A stretch of DNA of 64,000 nucleotides from OLB4 sp002050165 (lineage in GTDB: Bacteria; Bacteroidota; Ignavibacteria; Tepidaquicellales; Tepidaquicellaceae), in contig SZPC01000002.1 in the NCBI GenBank assembly GCA_030263475.1, positions 62,001 to 126,000 on the forward strand. The letters are read 5' to 3'. The position numbers were made by a program, and so were the translations under genes. How positions within the stretch are numbered: the stretch's first letter is position 1; each line of letters begins with the position of its first letter. Below the pieces are notes generated by a model that saw only the letters and a list, made by a program, of their open reading frames with translations, had not been told where the DNA came from and searched no databases. Shown here in pieces: positions 8,893-16,826 of this stretch.

Positions 8893-9794
8893 CATACGAA
8901 GAGTTGCTTAGGCAAATTGTTGATGAAGATGAACGGGTTGTTGTAATGACAGCTGAAAATCGGGCAGCTATCAGAAATCTACCTTCGCAAATTGGCAGAA
9001 AATTTATTGATACCGGAATCACAGAGATGACGCTTGTAGGTGCATCAGCGGGGATGGCGCTTAGAGGGAGAATTCCTGTCGTACATGCACTCGCCTCTTT
9101 CCTTACGATGAGGGCATTTGAATTTATTCGTACCGATATCGGAATACCCGGTTTACCGGTTAAACTTGTCGGTGCATTTCCCGGTTTTTTATCCGATGGT
9201 AACGGTCCCACTCACCAATCTCTTGAAGATGTATCAATCATGAGAGGTATTCCAAATGTAAACGTCTGGTGTCCCGCTGATGAAGCGGATATGTTAATTG
9301 GATTTAAAACAGTCTTGGAACACCCACAGCCTTTTTACATCAGGTATAATAACATGAAACCTGTCGTAGAACATTCGACAAACTTTGAAATCGGAAAAGC
9401 TGAAATTATTTCTACCGGGAAGGACGTTACAATTTTAACCTATGGATTTTGTTTCAGCGAATGTTATAAATCGTTGAATCTATTTACGGAACGCGGCGTC
9501 TCGGCAGGCTTGGTAAACCTCCGAACCCTCAAACCCGTTGATTTTCAAACTATACTTGAGGTTACTTCAAATTCAAAGCTGATTGTTACAGTTGAGGATC
9601 ACTTTAAAAAAGGTGGTTTGTTCTCGGTTTTAGCTGAGTGTTTGTTGGAGCATGGTCAAAGTGCAAATGTACTTCCGATCTCATTTGATGAAAAATGGTT
9701 TAAACCTGCAACACTACCTGATGTGCTTGAATACGAGGGTTATACCGCAGAGAAATTAACCAAGAAAATAGTAAACAAACTAAACGGAAATTAA
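8889..9794 (+). CDS. Transketolase, C-terminal (pyrimidine-binding) subunit
   Basis: Second half of the split transketolase, 301 residues; it completes the active site with the subunit at 3608-4465. It contains the pyrimidine-binding domain: DTGITEMTLVGASAGMAL (about residues 38-55), where the Glu is the expected TPP-activating residue, then ASFLTMRAFEFIRTDI and GAFPGFLSDGNGPTHQ. The transketolase C-terminal domain follows with TYGFCFSECYKSLN and VTVEDHFKKGGL. The start codon overlaps the kinase stop (ATGA), and its own stop overlaps the next ATG by one base (TAATG). Separation of the two halves by a pair of sensor kinases is not the usual side-by-side arrangement. Confidence 0.93.
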   Translation: MTYEELLRQIVDEDERVVVMTAENRAAIRNLPSQIGRKFIDTGITEMTLVGASAGMALRGRIPVVHALASFLTMRAFEFIRTDIGIPGLPVKLVGAFPGFLSDGNGPTHQSLEDVSIMRGIPNVNVWCPADEADMLIGFKTVLEHPQPFYIRYNNMKPVVEHSTNFEIGKAEIISTGKDVTILTYGFCFSECYKSLNLFTERGVSAGLVNLRTLKPVDFQTILEVTSNSKLIVTVEDHFKKGGLFSVLAECLLEHGQSANVLPISFDEKWFKPATLPDVLEYEGYTAEKLTKKIVNKLNGN

Positions 9795-11134
9795 TGGCAA
9801 ACAAAGTCCAGTTCAATAAAGATTATCCTGAAATAAAGAATTCACTTGAAATATTCAAAAGGTCCGAAGGGCTGATTCCTGCTTCTACCCAAACTCTCGC
9901 AAAAGGTCCGACGCAATGGTCTTTCGGAGTTGCGCCGGTTTATCTCGATTACGGTAAAGGATCGCATGTTTGGGATGTTGATGGAAATGAGTTTATTGAT
10001 TACAATATGGGAATTGGCCCCATATCACTTGGTTACGCTTATGACAGTGTTGACAATGCCATTAAAAAGCAACTCGCAAAAGGTATAACTTTTTCGCTAA
10101 CACATCCACTTGAAGTTGAATTTTCGGAGCTCATCAGGAAAGTCGTTCCAAATGCAGAATCGGTGCGGATTTCTAAAACCGGATGCGACGTAACTTCTGC
10201 GGCAGTGAGGCTTGCAAGGGCATTTACCGGTCGAAGTAAAGTACTTTGCTGCGGGTATCATGGATGGCACGATTGGTATATATCGGTTACCGATAGGAAT
10301 AACGGAATTCCTGACGCTGTGAAAGACCTGAGCTTCACTTTTAATTATAATGATATTGATTCGCTGATAAATTCAATTGACGATGATATTGCATGTGTAA
10401 TTCTCGAACCATTTATTTTCGAGAAACCCAAAGACGACTTTTTGAAAAAAGTCAGAGAAATTTGCACCCAAAATAATATTCTTCTCATATTCGATGAAAT
10501 GTGGACTGGCTTCAGAATTGCCCCGGGTGGAGCACAGGATTTCTTCGGAGTGAATGCCGATCTTGCGTGTTTTTCAAAGGCCATAGCAAACGGAATGCCG
10601 GTTTCAGTTATAACCGGTAGAAAGGATGTGATGTCGCTTATCGAAAAAGACGTTTTCTTTTTCACAACATTCGGTGGTGAAGCATTATCACTTGCAGCCG
10701 CAATTGCAACCATTAATGAAATTGTGGAAAAGAATGTAACAGGATATCTCGATGAGAAAGGTGCTTTGATTCAGAAAGGATACAACAGCTTAGTCTTAAA
10801 ACACGGGATTGATTACACTGCTTGTTCGGGTTACAACTGCAGATCAATAATTACCTTCGATTCAGTAAAATCCGGTTGCAATCAACTGGAAATGAAAACT
10901 CTAATGCAACAGGAGATGATTAAGCGCGGAATTCTATGGGGAGGTTTCCATAATATGTGTTTCTCGCATTCAGATGAAGACATCAACTATACTCTCAAAG
11001 CTTACGATGAGACGCTGGCAATTCTGAAAAAAGCTGTGGAAGAAAAAGATATTCGAAAATATTTGAAGGGAAAAGTGCTCGAACCTGTATTCCGGAAAAC
11101 TACCAATGTGTTATTGAAATCTATGAGTTCCTGA
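9794..11134 (+). CDS. Class III PLP aminotransferase (glutamate-1-semialdehyde aminomutase-like)
   Basis: Pyridoxal-phosphate aminotransferase of 446 residues, similar in layout to glutamate-1-semialdehyde 2,1-aminomutase (HemL). It shows GSHVWDVDGNEFIDYNMGIG near residue 53, SKTGCDVTSAAVRLARA near 128 and YHGWHDWY near 155. The PLP-binding Asp lies in ILLIFDEMWTGFR and the Schiff-base Lys in ACFSKAIANGMP (about residue 265). It is the last gene of the operon, sharing TAATG with the transketolase C-subunit. In tetrapyrrole operons HemL sits with other hem genes; none is here. Coupling to transketolase and an SpsF-like enzyme suggests it aminates a ketose or ketose-derived aldehyde, which is inference. 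A true HemL role is the alternative. Confidence 0.8.
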   Translation: MANKVQFNKDYPEIKNSLEIFKRSEGLIPASTQTLAKGPTQWSFGVAPVYLDYGKGSHVWDVDGNEFIDYNMGIGPISLGYAYDSVDNAIKKQLAKGITFSLTHPLEVEFSELIRKVVPNAESVRISKTGCDVTSAAVRLARAFTGRSKVLCCGYHGWHDWYISVTDRNNGIPDAVKDLSFTFNYNDIDSLINSIDDDIACVILEPFIFEKPKDDFLKKVREICTQNNILLIFDEMWTGFRIAPGGAQDFFGVNADLACFSKAIANGMPVSVITGRKDVMSLIEKDVFFFTTFGGEALSLAAAIATINEIVEKNVTGYLDEKGALIQKGYNSLVLKHGIDYTACSGYNCRSIITFDSVKSGCNQLEMKTLMQQEMIKRGILWGGFHNMCFSHSDEDINYTLKAYDETLAILKKAVEEKDIRKYLKGKVLEPVFRKTTNVLLKSMSS

Positions 11135-11163
11135 AAAGTCAGCAATACGGGCAGACGATCTTT

Positions 11164-12276
11164 TCAATATCCTGTCAATTCTGCATAACCGCGACCGGTA
11201 TGACTTCCGGAAACTCTTACAGATCCCTCCCAGTAGGTTATCGTCAAATCAAGTTCCTGATTCTTTACCGAAGGAGTAATAAACAGATATATTTCTTTTT
11301 GGGGGATATTTAATTTCCACCCTGAAGGATAATTAATACCAGAATTACTTCTCCACATATCAGTAACGACAAGATTTACATCATTGAATTCAAGCGGGTA
11401 TGTACTTCCGTCTTGATTCACAATTATGCCTTTGCTGAATTTATCTATACTGCCATCTTTTTTTCTAAGTTGGTAATACATTATCTCGGTATTGTCGTCA
11501 AGCTGTATAGAGAACCAGTCCCAGCCTGCCTGATCATCTGAAAGCGCACTTGTACCCCATTCTCTGTCAATCCATGAATAGCCACTTACATTATATTCAA
11601 TCCCGTTTAGAAAAATTTCCCCTGAAGTTTCAAGCCGGGTCAAAGAAAAATAGTAAGAAGCATTTCCTGGTTCAGCGCTTTTTTGACTAAGTCCGTAATC
11701 ACCTTGTAAAACGTATGGTTTCAAAGATTCAAGTGTTAGTTGTAACCCAAGCAGGGAATCCTTCGCCTGGAGTGAAAATACCGGGGTAGGGTTTACCGTG
11801 TCAGTTGCGGTTAAACTTAGGTTCTCAATCCAAATTCTAAGCGGCTTTGAGATTGCGCCAGCTATCCCGGCCGCACCTCGTGATATTTTTTCTTTAAAAA
11901 AGAACCTGCCGGAAGAAATATCTGTAATTGCAAGGTGACCCATATAGACCTGATCCGTTGACCAACTGTTTGCAGAAGTAATAGTATCGGTAGAAATATC
12001 GTTTCTGAAAATTGTGAACTGATATCCGAACATTTTTCCGCTTTGTGATGTGAGGTTGCCTGTAATGTACCACCACTCTGTACGAAACCCGGGATGAGCT
12101 CCATGATCATCAGGAAAAGAAAATTTACGTGGTTCAATAGCAAGTTTGTAACCGCTTGTGTCATAGTTACCCATTGCATCCGCAACAGTTAACTTTCTCT
12201 TTTCAGTGTGGACTTGTTTTGTGCATGAGAAGTAAATTATTCCAAAAATTATACTGATGATTGTAACTACTTTCAT
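11164..12276 (-). CDS. AttH/CrtC-like lipocalin-fold lipoprotein
   Basis: Predicted secreted protein of 370 residues of the AttH / hydroxyneurosporene-synthase-like family (COG5621). The N-terminus MKVVTIISIIFGIIYFSC is a short hydrophobic signal ending in a Cys, a plausible but imperfect lipobox. The family marks FPDDHGAHPGFRTEWWYITG (about residues 54-73), GYQFTIFRND, MGHLAITD and, further on, VSGYSWIDREWGTSAL and GWDWFSIQL are all present; the tryptophan- and acid-rich segments line the lipocalin-like cavity in relatives. In other genomes AttH lies with an FtsX-type ABC transporter; no such genes are adjacent here. The function is likely binding or conversion of a lipid-like ligand in the envelope. 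It converges with the aminotransferase gene, with 29 bases between. Confidence 0.78.
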   Translation of the reverse strand: MKVVTIISIIFGIIYFSCTKQVHTEKRKLTVADAMGNYDTSGYKLAIEPRKFSFPDDHGAHPGFRTEWWYITGNLTSQSGKMFGYQFTIFRNDISTDTITSANSWSTDQVYMGHLAITDISSGRFFFKEKISRGAAGIAGAISKPLRIWIENLSLTATDTVNPTPVFSLQAKDSLLGLQLTLESLKPYVLQGDYGLSQKSAEPGNASYYFSLTRLETSGEIFLNGIEYNVSGYSWIDREWGTSALSDDQAGWDWFSIQLDDNTEIMYYQLRKKDGSIDKFSKGIIVNQDGSTYPLEFNDVNLVVTDMWRSNSGINYPSGWKLNIPQKEIYLFITPSVKNQELDLTITYWEGSVRVSGSHTGRGYAELTGY

Positions 12277-12393
12277 TTTTCTAACATTGGCGGTGAGATA
12301 TTTAGATGCTCAAAAGATTTAAATATGTGAAGTGGAGTTATTGCAGGAAATTTACCGAATACCTGATAACTTAAGGTAACGAAACAAATCCTG

Positions 12394-12909
12394 TTACGGT
12401 TTAGCACTAACTTCATTCAATACACTTGCCGGAACTAATAATTCAATAAGGTCAAAAAGTTCATTGAGCTTAATGCTATATTGCTCCTTTACTTGCCCTG
12501 AAACAAAAATTTTCTTTGGCGGTTGATCTAAATTCGGATTGGTGTTTTCAACTGTGAGAGTTACGGAACGTTGTTGTCCGCCAATTATAATTTCACCTTC
12601 ATACTTCATTTCTGAAACCGGTACTGTCATTATTCTGCTTTTGATTATAGCATAATTTAACTGCCGGATTTTAGATTTGCTGATTCTAAATTCTTTGGAT
12701 TTTACAGTTGATGTACCTGAAGTTGAATAAGAAATGCCGGCGGTTCCGTCTCGATTAATAAATATTTTCATTGAGTAAAAATATTCGGGTGAAACAGGTC
12801 CGGTTGAGTATTCGTATTCAACCAATGTCCACTTATCCTTAGAAATTAATTCGCCCTGTGTAAAGAATAAAGAGGTGAGCAGAACCAACAAGATAAATTT
12901 ATTTCTCAT
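12394..12909 (-). CDS. Secreted protein of unknown function, paralogue A
   Basis: I do not recognise a named family. The 171-residue product has an N-terminal hydrophobic signal (FILLVLLTSLFFTQG) and is probably periplasmic. It is a clear paralogue of the next gene upstream. Both contain LVEYEYSTGPVSPEY / LIEYHFSSGAISPEY near residue 28, a strand with INRDGTAG / INSDGSC, and ENTNPNLDQPPKKI / ENTNPDLDQPPKKI near 123, followed by a helix rich in Leu and Glu. There is no Cys-based lipobox at the signal end. The start ATG lies inside the 3' end of the paralogue (11-base overlap), so the two are translated from one message. Confidence 0.75.
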   Translation of the reverse strand: MRNKFILLVLLTSLFFTQGELISKDKWTLVEYEYSTGPVSPEYFYSMKIFINRDGTAGISYSTSGTSTVKSKEFRISKSKIRQLNYAIIKSRIMTVPVSEMKYEGEIIIGGQQRSVTLTVENTNPNLDQPPKKIFVSGQVKEQYSIKLNELFDLIELLVPASVLNEVSAKP

Positions 12910-13411
12910 CGTGTTTCTTAATTTCGTTTGGAATCAAATTTTTTATTGTCAAGTAAATTTCATTAAGGCTTGCTTCAAACTTCTTTTCAACATGTGGAGG
13001 AATTTCAATTTTTTTTGGTGGTTGGTCAAGGTCAGGGTTCGTGTTTTCAATGAGCAGTACAATCCATTCGCTCGCACTACCGTCTGGAATTTCTCCAGGT
13101 GGAAGCGAAGCAACATTTCCGTTCAATATTCCCGAGCTGATAATTTTATCGCTGAGCTCAGCAAACTTTTGATTACTGATTGAAAACATTTCGGTCAAAT
13201 TATCATCCCCCTTGTGAAGTGAATAAACACAGCTGCCGTCAGAATTAATCAGCACCTTATAGCTGTATTGATATTCAGGTGAAATAGCTCCAGAAGAAAA
13301 GTGATATTCGATTAAAGTCAACTTTTCATCAGAGTCTGAAAGGTTTCCAATCTCGTTCATGCAATTGAAATTCAAAAAGAAAATTAGTGATATTACTAAT
13401 AATATTTTCAT
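12899..13411 (-). CDS. Lipoprotein of unknown function, paralogue B
   Basis: First gene of the tandem pair, product 170 residues from the ATG at 13411 (a TTG six bases earlier is also in frame). The signal KILLVISLIFFLNFNC ends in a Cys that may be lipidated. The body shares the SPEY, INSDG and ENTNPDLDQPPKKI blocks with paralogue A. The rest has diverged, which points to an old duplication. No catalytic motif is visible. It faces the UPF0173 gene across a 168-base divergent intergenic region. Function unknown; an envelope or inhibitor-like role would be only a guess. Confidence 0.74.
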   Translation of the reverse strand: MKILLVISLIFFLNFNCMNEIGNLSDSDEKLTLIEYHFSSGAISPEYQYSYKVLINSDGSCVYSLHKGDDNLTEMFSISNQKFAELSDKIISSGILNGNVASLPPGEIPDGSASEWIVLLIENTNPDLDQPPKKIEIPPHVEKKFEASLNEIYLTIKNLIPNEIKKHDEK

Positions 13412-13579
13412 GAACAAATTTACACAATACGGTATTAAAAAACATTACCGTTCGGAATTAAATATAGATTCGACCCCATTTGCTAGTTTTAACTACAACT
13501 TCGGAGAGTTGAACCCTCTGTTTTATTAAATTGAAAACGTTTATCAATAAACTTAACTTGAAGTGAAAAATCAAATGTC

Positions 13580-14266
13580 ATGAATATTACTTATTATGGT
13601 CATTCATTTCTTTTAATTAAAATTGAAAATAACGGGTACAGTTATTCGGTTGCGATAGACCCATTCATTACCGGCAATCCTCTATGTCCGGTTACTCCCG
13701 ATGATTTGAAATGCGACTATATTATTTTGACCCACGGGCACGGCGATCATTTTGGTGATACACAAACCATCGCGAAAAGCAATAATGCAACTGTAATAGC
13801 CATTGCAGAAATTTCGTATAAAATGGGATCGCTTGGGATTAAAACGCATGGGATGAACATCGGTGGATTATTTAAATTTCCATTCGGAGCGGTGAAAATG
13901 ACCATTGCACATCATTCATCATCAATGCCCGACGGTTCCTATGCCGGAGACCCTGCCGGGGTTATAATCAAATCAGGTGACAAAACTGTTTATCATGCCG
14001 GCGACACAGCTTTGTTTATGGACATGAAACTTATAGGGGAAATGAACGAGATAAATCACGCTTTTCTCCCAATCGGGGATAATTTCACCATGGGAATTGA
14101 TGATGCAGTAAAAGCTGCTGAATTTATTAACGCAGAAACTATAACCCCGATTCACTACAATACTTTTGATGTAATAAAAGTTGATGCAGAAGAGTTTAAA
14201 CGTAAGCTAGAGTCAACCGGAAAACAGTGCAAAATAATGAACCCCGGCGATACGATAGAAATCTAA
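13580..14266 (+). CDS. UPF0173 metal-dependent hydrolase (UlaG-like metallo-beta-lactamase fold)
   Basis: Cytosolic metallo-hydrolase of 228 residues. It opens with MNITYYGHSFLLIK, the usual start of UPF0173 / YtkL proteins. The metal-binding motif is THGHGDHFGD (His52, His54, Asp56, His57), with further ligands in MTIAHHSSSMPDG, VYHAGDTALF and ITPIHYNTF. Length and motif order match the family. The natural substrate of UPF0173 proteins is not established; relatives act on lactone or phosphoester substrates. It lies just upstream of parA, whose TTG start follows this stop by eight bases, so the three genes may share a transcript. Confidence 0.9.
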   Translation: MNITYYGHSFLLIKIENNGYSYSVAIDPFITGNPLCPVTPDDLKCDYIILTHGHGDHFGDTQTIAKSNNATVIAIAEISYKMGSLGIKTHGMNIGGLFKFPFGAVKMTIAHHSSSMPDGSYAGDPAGVIIKSGDKTVYHAGDTALFMDMKLIGEMNEINHAFLPIGDNFTMGIDDAVKAAEFINAETITPIHYNTFDVIKVDAEEFKRKLESTGKQCKIMNPGDTIEI

Positions 14267-14274
14267 GAGAAACC

Positions 14275-15096
14275 TTGACGAAAATAATATCCATATCAAA
14301 CCAGAAAGGTGGCGTAGGTAAAACGTCAACAGCTGTAAATCTGTCATCAGCTATTGCGTATTGTGGAAAGAGAGTTTTGTTAATTGATGCTGATCCGCAG
14401 GCAAACGCTACATCAGGAGTTGGTGTAGAAGTTAACGATGAAGGAAAGTCAACTTACGAATTGTTGATTAGCAACGAGCCGGTAACCGAATGTATAAAAA
14501 AAACAGATTTTGAAAACCTTGACCTGATTCCTTCAAACATTAATCTCGTTGCAGCAGAGATTGAACTTGTATCAGTACTGAGCAGGGAAAGAGTTCTCAG
14601 GGATAAACTTGCCGGGTTGCCGTCCGGTATGTATGATTTCGTTTTTATAGACTGCCCGCCGTCACTTGGAATTATTACTTTAAATTCCCTCACTTCCGCA
14701 AATACAGTTTTGATACCGGTTCAGTGTGAATATTATGCTTTGGAGGGATTATCACAGTTGCTCAATACAATTAAGAACGTTAAGAATAATTATAACCACT
14801 ATCTAAATATAGAGGGATACTTGCTAACAATGTTCGATTCAAGGTTGAAACTTGCAAATCAGGTAGAGGGTGAACTCAGAAAATTTTTCGGTGAAAAGGT
14901 TTATGACGTTAAAATATCAAGGAATGTAAAGATTGGTGAAGCTCCAAGCTTTGGTAAGCCGATTATCAATTACGAACCGGATTCCACAGGCGCAAAGAAC
15001 TATCTGCAACTTGCGGTGGAGTTTCTCAGTAAGAACGGGGTTGATGTCTCAACTTTAAAGCGTGAGGGATCTTCCGAAACGGAGGATTTATTTTGA
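14275..15096 (+). CDS. parA: Chromosome partitioning ATPase ParA (Soj)
   Basis: Deviant Walker-A ATPase that positions chromosome origins together with ParB. I place the start at the TTG at 14275, giving MTKIISISNQKGGVGKTS (273 residues). A frame extending back to 14227 would overlap the hydrolase gene and add residues absent from the family. Deviant Walker A KGGVGKTS is at residues 11-18, the A' motif LLIDADPQANAT near 39 and Walker B YDFVFIDCPPSLG near 120. The C-terminal helices include VKIGEAPSFGKP, typical of chromosomal ParA. The stop overlaps the parB start (TTGA). No parS-like palindrome was found by eye nearby. Confidence 0.95.
   Translation: MTKIISISNQKGGVGKTSTAVNLSSAIAYCGKRVLLIDADPQANATSGVGVEVNDEGKSTYELLISNEPVTECIKKTDFENLDLIPSNINLVAAEIELVSVLSRERVLRDKLAGLPSGMYDFVFIDCPPSLGIITLNSLTSANTVLIPVQCEYYALEGLSQLLNTIKNVKNNYNHYLNIEGYLLTMFDSRLKLANQVEGELRKFFGEKVYDVKISRNVKIGEAPSFGKPIINYEPDSTGAKNYLQLAVEFLSKNGVDVSTLKREGSSETEDLF
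15081..15085 (+). promoter_or_regulatory. Ribosome binding site of parB
   Basis: GGAGG lies seven bases before the TTG at 15093 and decides that start codon. It is one of the few strong Shine-Dalgarno sequences in the window and sits inside the 3' end of parA. Confidence 0.7.
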
Positions 15097-15992
15097 ACAG
15101 GAAACAAACTCTTGGAAAAGGGCTCTCGGCGCTGTTTATAGAAAATAAGGTTGATTTGTCGTCAATCAATACCGAAGAACTGAACAGACAGGTTAACCAA
15201 AGTTTCGAGGTATTCGTGGATGATATTGCAGTAAATCCTCACCAGCCGAGGGAAGAATTCGACCTGGACAAATTGAACGAGCTTGCAGATTCCATCAAGC
15301 GGAACGGATTGCTTCAACCGGTTACTGTCAGGAAAAAGGGGGATAAATTTGAACTGATTTCGGGTGAGAGAAGATTACGTGCATCAAAAATCGCCGGTAT
15401 CAAAAGTATTCCCGCTTATATTTACGACCTTAAGGAGCAGGATGAAAACACACTGATTGAGCTCGCACTCATTGAAAATATCCAGCGGGAGGATTTAAAC
15501 CCGATAGAACTATCCAACACCTTTCAAAGAATGATGGATGAATTAATGCTTACGCAGGAACAAATAGCTGAAAGGGTATCGAAACAGCGCAGTACAATTG
15601 GGAATTATTTGAGGTTACAAAAGCTACAACCGGAAGTGAAAGTAGCATTGAAGAAAAATGAAATAAATGAAGGGCATGCCCGAATGTTACTCAGAATTGA
15701 CGACAGACATCATCAGGTAGATTTACTTGCAAGGATAATCCGTGAGAAACTTTCAGTGCGTCAGCTTGAAGACCTGACCAAAGGAGAGGCTCGGACTAAA
15801 CGGAAGAAGACAACGGTAAAGGTTTCAAGCGCGGGATATCCGTATCTTCAAGAGTTAAGTGAAAAGTTAATGAGATTTTTCGGAACGAAAGTAAAGATTA
15901 ATTCAATCAACGGTAAGACCGGTCAGATAGTAATTGAATATTATTCCGATGAAGATCTCGAACGGATTTTGGAGAAATGTAATTCACAGTGA
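15093..15992 (+). CDS. parB: Chromosome partitioning protein ParB (Spo0J)
   Basis: Centromere-binding CTP-dependent clamp of 299 residues, partner of ParA. TTG start with a good ribosome binding site. The N-terminal KQTLGKGLSALF is the ParA-interacting tail. The ParB/Srx domain follows with VNPHQPREEFD (about residue 49), RNGLLQPVTVR and the CTP-binding motif GERRLRASKIAG (about 91-102). Then ENIQREDLNPIE and a helix-turn-helix around LTQEQIAERVSKQRSTIGNYLRL complete the DNA-binding part. The C-terminal dimerisation domain is present. Order parA-parB with overlapping codons is standard. ParB usually lies near the origin, so this window may be origin-proximal, though dnaA is not in view. Confidence 0.95.
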   Translation: MNRKQTLGKGLSALFIENKVDLSSINTEELNRQVNQSFEVFVDDIAVNPHQPREEFDLDKLNELADSIKRNGLLQPVTVRKKGDKFELISGERRLRASKIAGIKSIPAYIYDLKEQDENTLIELALIENIQREDLNPIELSNTFQRMMDELMLTQEQIAERVSKQRSTIGNYLRLQKLQPEVKVALKKNEINEGHARMLLRIDDRHHQVDLLARIIREKLSVRQLEDLTKGEARTKRKKTTVKVSSAGYPYLQELSEKLMRFFGTKVKINSINGKTGQIVIEYYSDEDLERILEKCNSQ

Positions 15993-16025
15993 ATTGATAA
16001 AACCAACAGTATTTAAATTTACAAA

Positions 16026-16406
16026 ATGAAAAAAAAATTATTTTCTAAAAACGTTCCACCGCCGATTGGTCCGTATTCACAGGCTGTCTCCTATAACGGA
16101 TTGATTTATACTTCCGGTCAAATTTCAATTGACAATTCGGGAAATGTAACCTCATCGGATATAGAGAGCCAAACCCGGACAGTACTTACTAACATCCAAT
16201 CGCTTCTTAATGAAAACAATTCAGGTTTAGACGAAGTCTTAAAAGTTACAATATATTTAAAAAGTATGGATGAGTTTGCGGCGATGAATAAGGTTTATGC
16301 TGAATTTTTCGGGACTTCGCTTCCGGCGAGATCTACAATAGAAGTGTCGAGGTTGCCGAAAGATGTAAAGGTTGAAATTGATGTTGTTGCAATACAAAAC
16401 AATTAA
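16026..16406 (+). CDS. ridA: RidA family reactive intermediate deaminase
   Basis: Rid/YjgF protein of 126 residues that hydrolyses enamine/imine intermediates released by PLP enzymes. It shows VPPPIGPYSQAVSYNGLIYTSGQI at the N-terminus, the glycine-rich GQI turn near residue 37, TVLTNIQSLL near 60 and the C-terminal signature LPARSTIEVSRLPKDVKVEID, where the Arg in LPARS binds the substrate carboxylate. Length is normal for the trimeric family. It is the last gene before a strong terminator and may belong to the parAB transcript (33-base gap). The sequence starts with MKKKLFS after an A-rich leader. Confidence 0.93.
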   Translation: MKKKLFSKNVPPPIGPYSQAVSYNGLIYTSGQISIDNSGNVTSSDIESQTRTVLTNIQSLLNENNSGLDEVLKVTIYLKSMDEFAAMNKVYAEFFGTSLPARSTIEVSRLPKDVKVEIDVVAIQNN

Positions 16407-16432
16407 AAAAATATTGCGGCAAAATTCAAATA

Positions 16433-16461
16433 AAAAAAGAGGCTCTGTAGCCTCTTTTTTT
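16433..16461. terminator. Bidirectional rho-independent terminator
   Basis: Perfect hairpin AAGAGGCT-CTGT-AGCCTCTT (core 16437-16456), flanked by an A run on the left and a T run on the right. It lies between convergent ridA and rpsT and can serve both strands. Confidence 0.92.
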
Positions 16462-16482
16462 ATTTATTAAAAGGGGAAAAAA

Positions 16483-16743
16483 TTACTTTGAAATTTTATT
16501 TAGATGCAAACTGATTTTTGATTTTATTCTCGACACTTTATTCTTGTGGATGATACCCTTTACTGATGCCCTGTCGAGAATTTGAGTTGTCTTTTTTACC
16601 TGTTCTTCAACAGATTTTTTGTCTGTATCGCTAAGCGTCCTCTTTATAGCGCCTTTAATGAGCGCTTTATATTTTTTATTTCGCTCTGTTCTTGTAACGG
16701 TTTGTCTTGCCCGCTTTTGAGCGGATTTGTGTCTTAATGGCAT
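16483..16743 (-). CDS. rpsT: 30S ribosomal protein S20
   Basis: Small basic protein of 86 residues that binds 16S rRNA early in 30S assembly. MPLRHKSAQKRARQTV and RTERNKKYKALIKGAIKR match the S20 N-terminal helix, and the C-terminal half holds VKGIIHKNKVSRIKSKIS. Length and Lys/Arg content fit. It is monocistronic, as often seen, ending at the shared terminator. The nearest upstream gene on this strand ends at 16827, 83 bases away, leaving room for its own promoter. Confidence 0.97.
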   Translation of the reverse strand: MPLRHKSAQKRARQTVTRTERNKKYKALIKGAIKRTLSDTDKKSVEEQVKKTTQILDRASVKGIIHKNKVSRIKSKISLHLNKISK

Positions 16744-16826
16744 TTTTGTGTTATTGTTAAACGAACGTCAATAATAGAAATATTGTCTCTTTATTCCAAT
16801 TCAAAAAAACGGGGAGTCCGAAGCTT

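Noticed and set aside
8858..9211. 117-residue minus-strand frame inside the transketolase C-subunit gene
   Set aside because: Complement of a well-supported coding frame with no recognisable protein family; treated as a shadow. The same holds for 10345-10713 (-), 25325-25741 (+), 42014-42355 (+), 49893-50273 (-) and 53662-54066 (+).
11135..11163. Terminator between the convergent aminotransferase and AttH-like genes
   Set aside because: The 29 bases hold no stem with a T tract.
13412..16026. parS sites or an origin of replication near parAB
   Set aside because: No copy of a TGTTTCACGTGAAACA-like palindrome was found by eye and no dnaA or DnaA-box cluster was seen; a motif scan would be needed.
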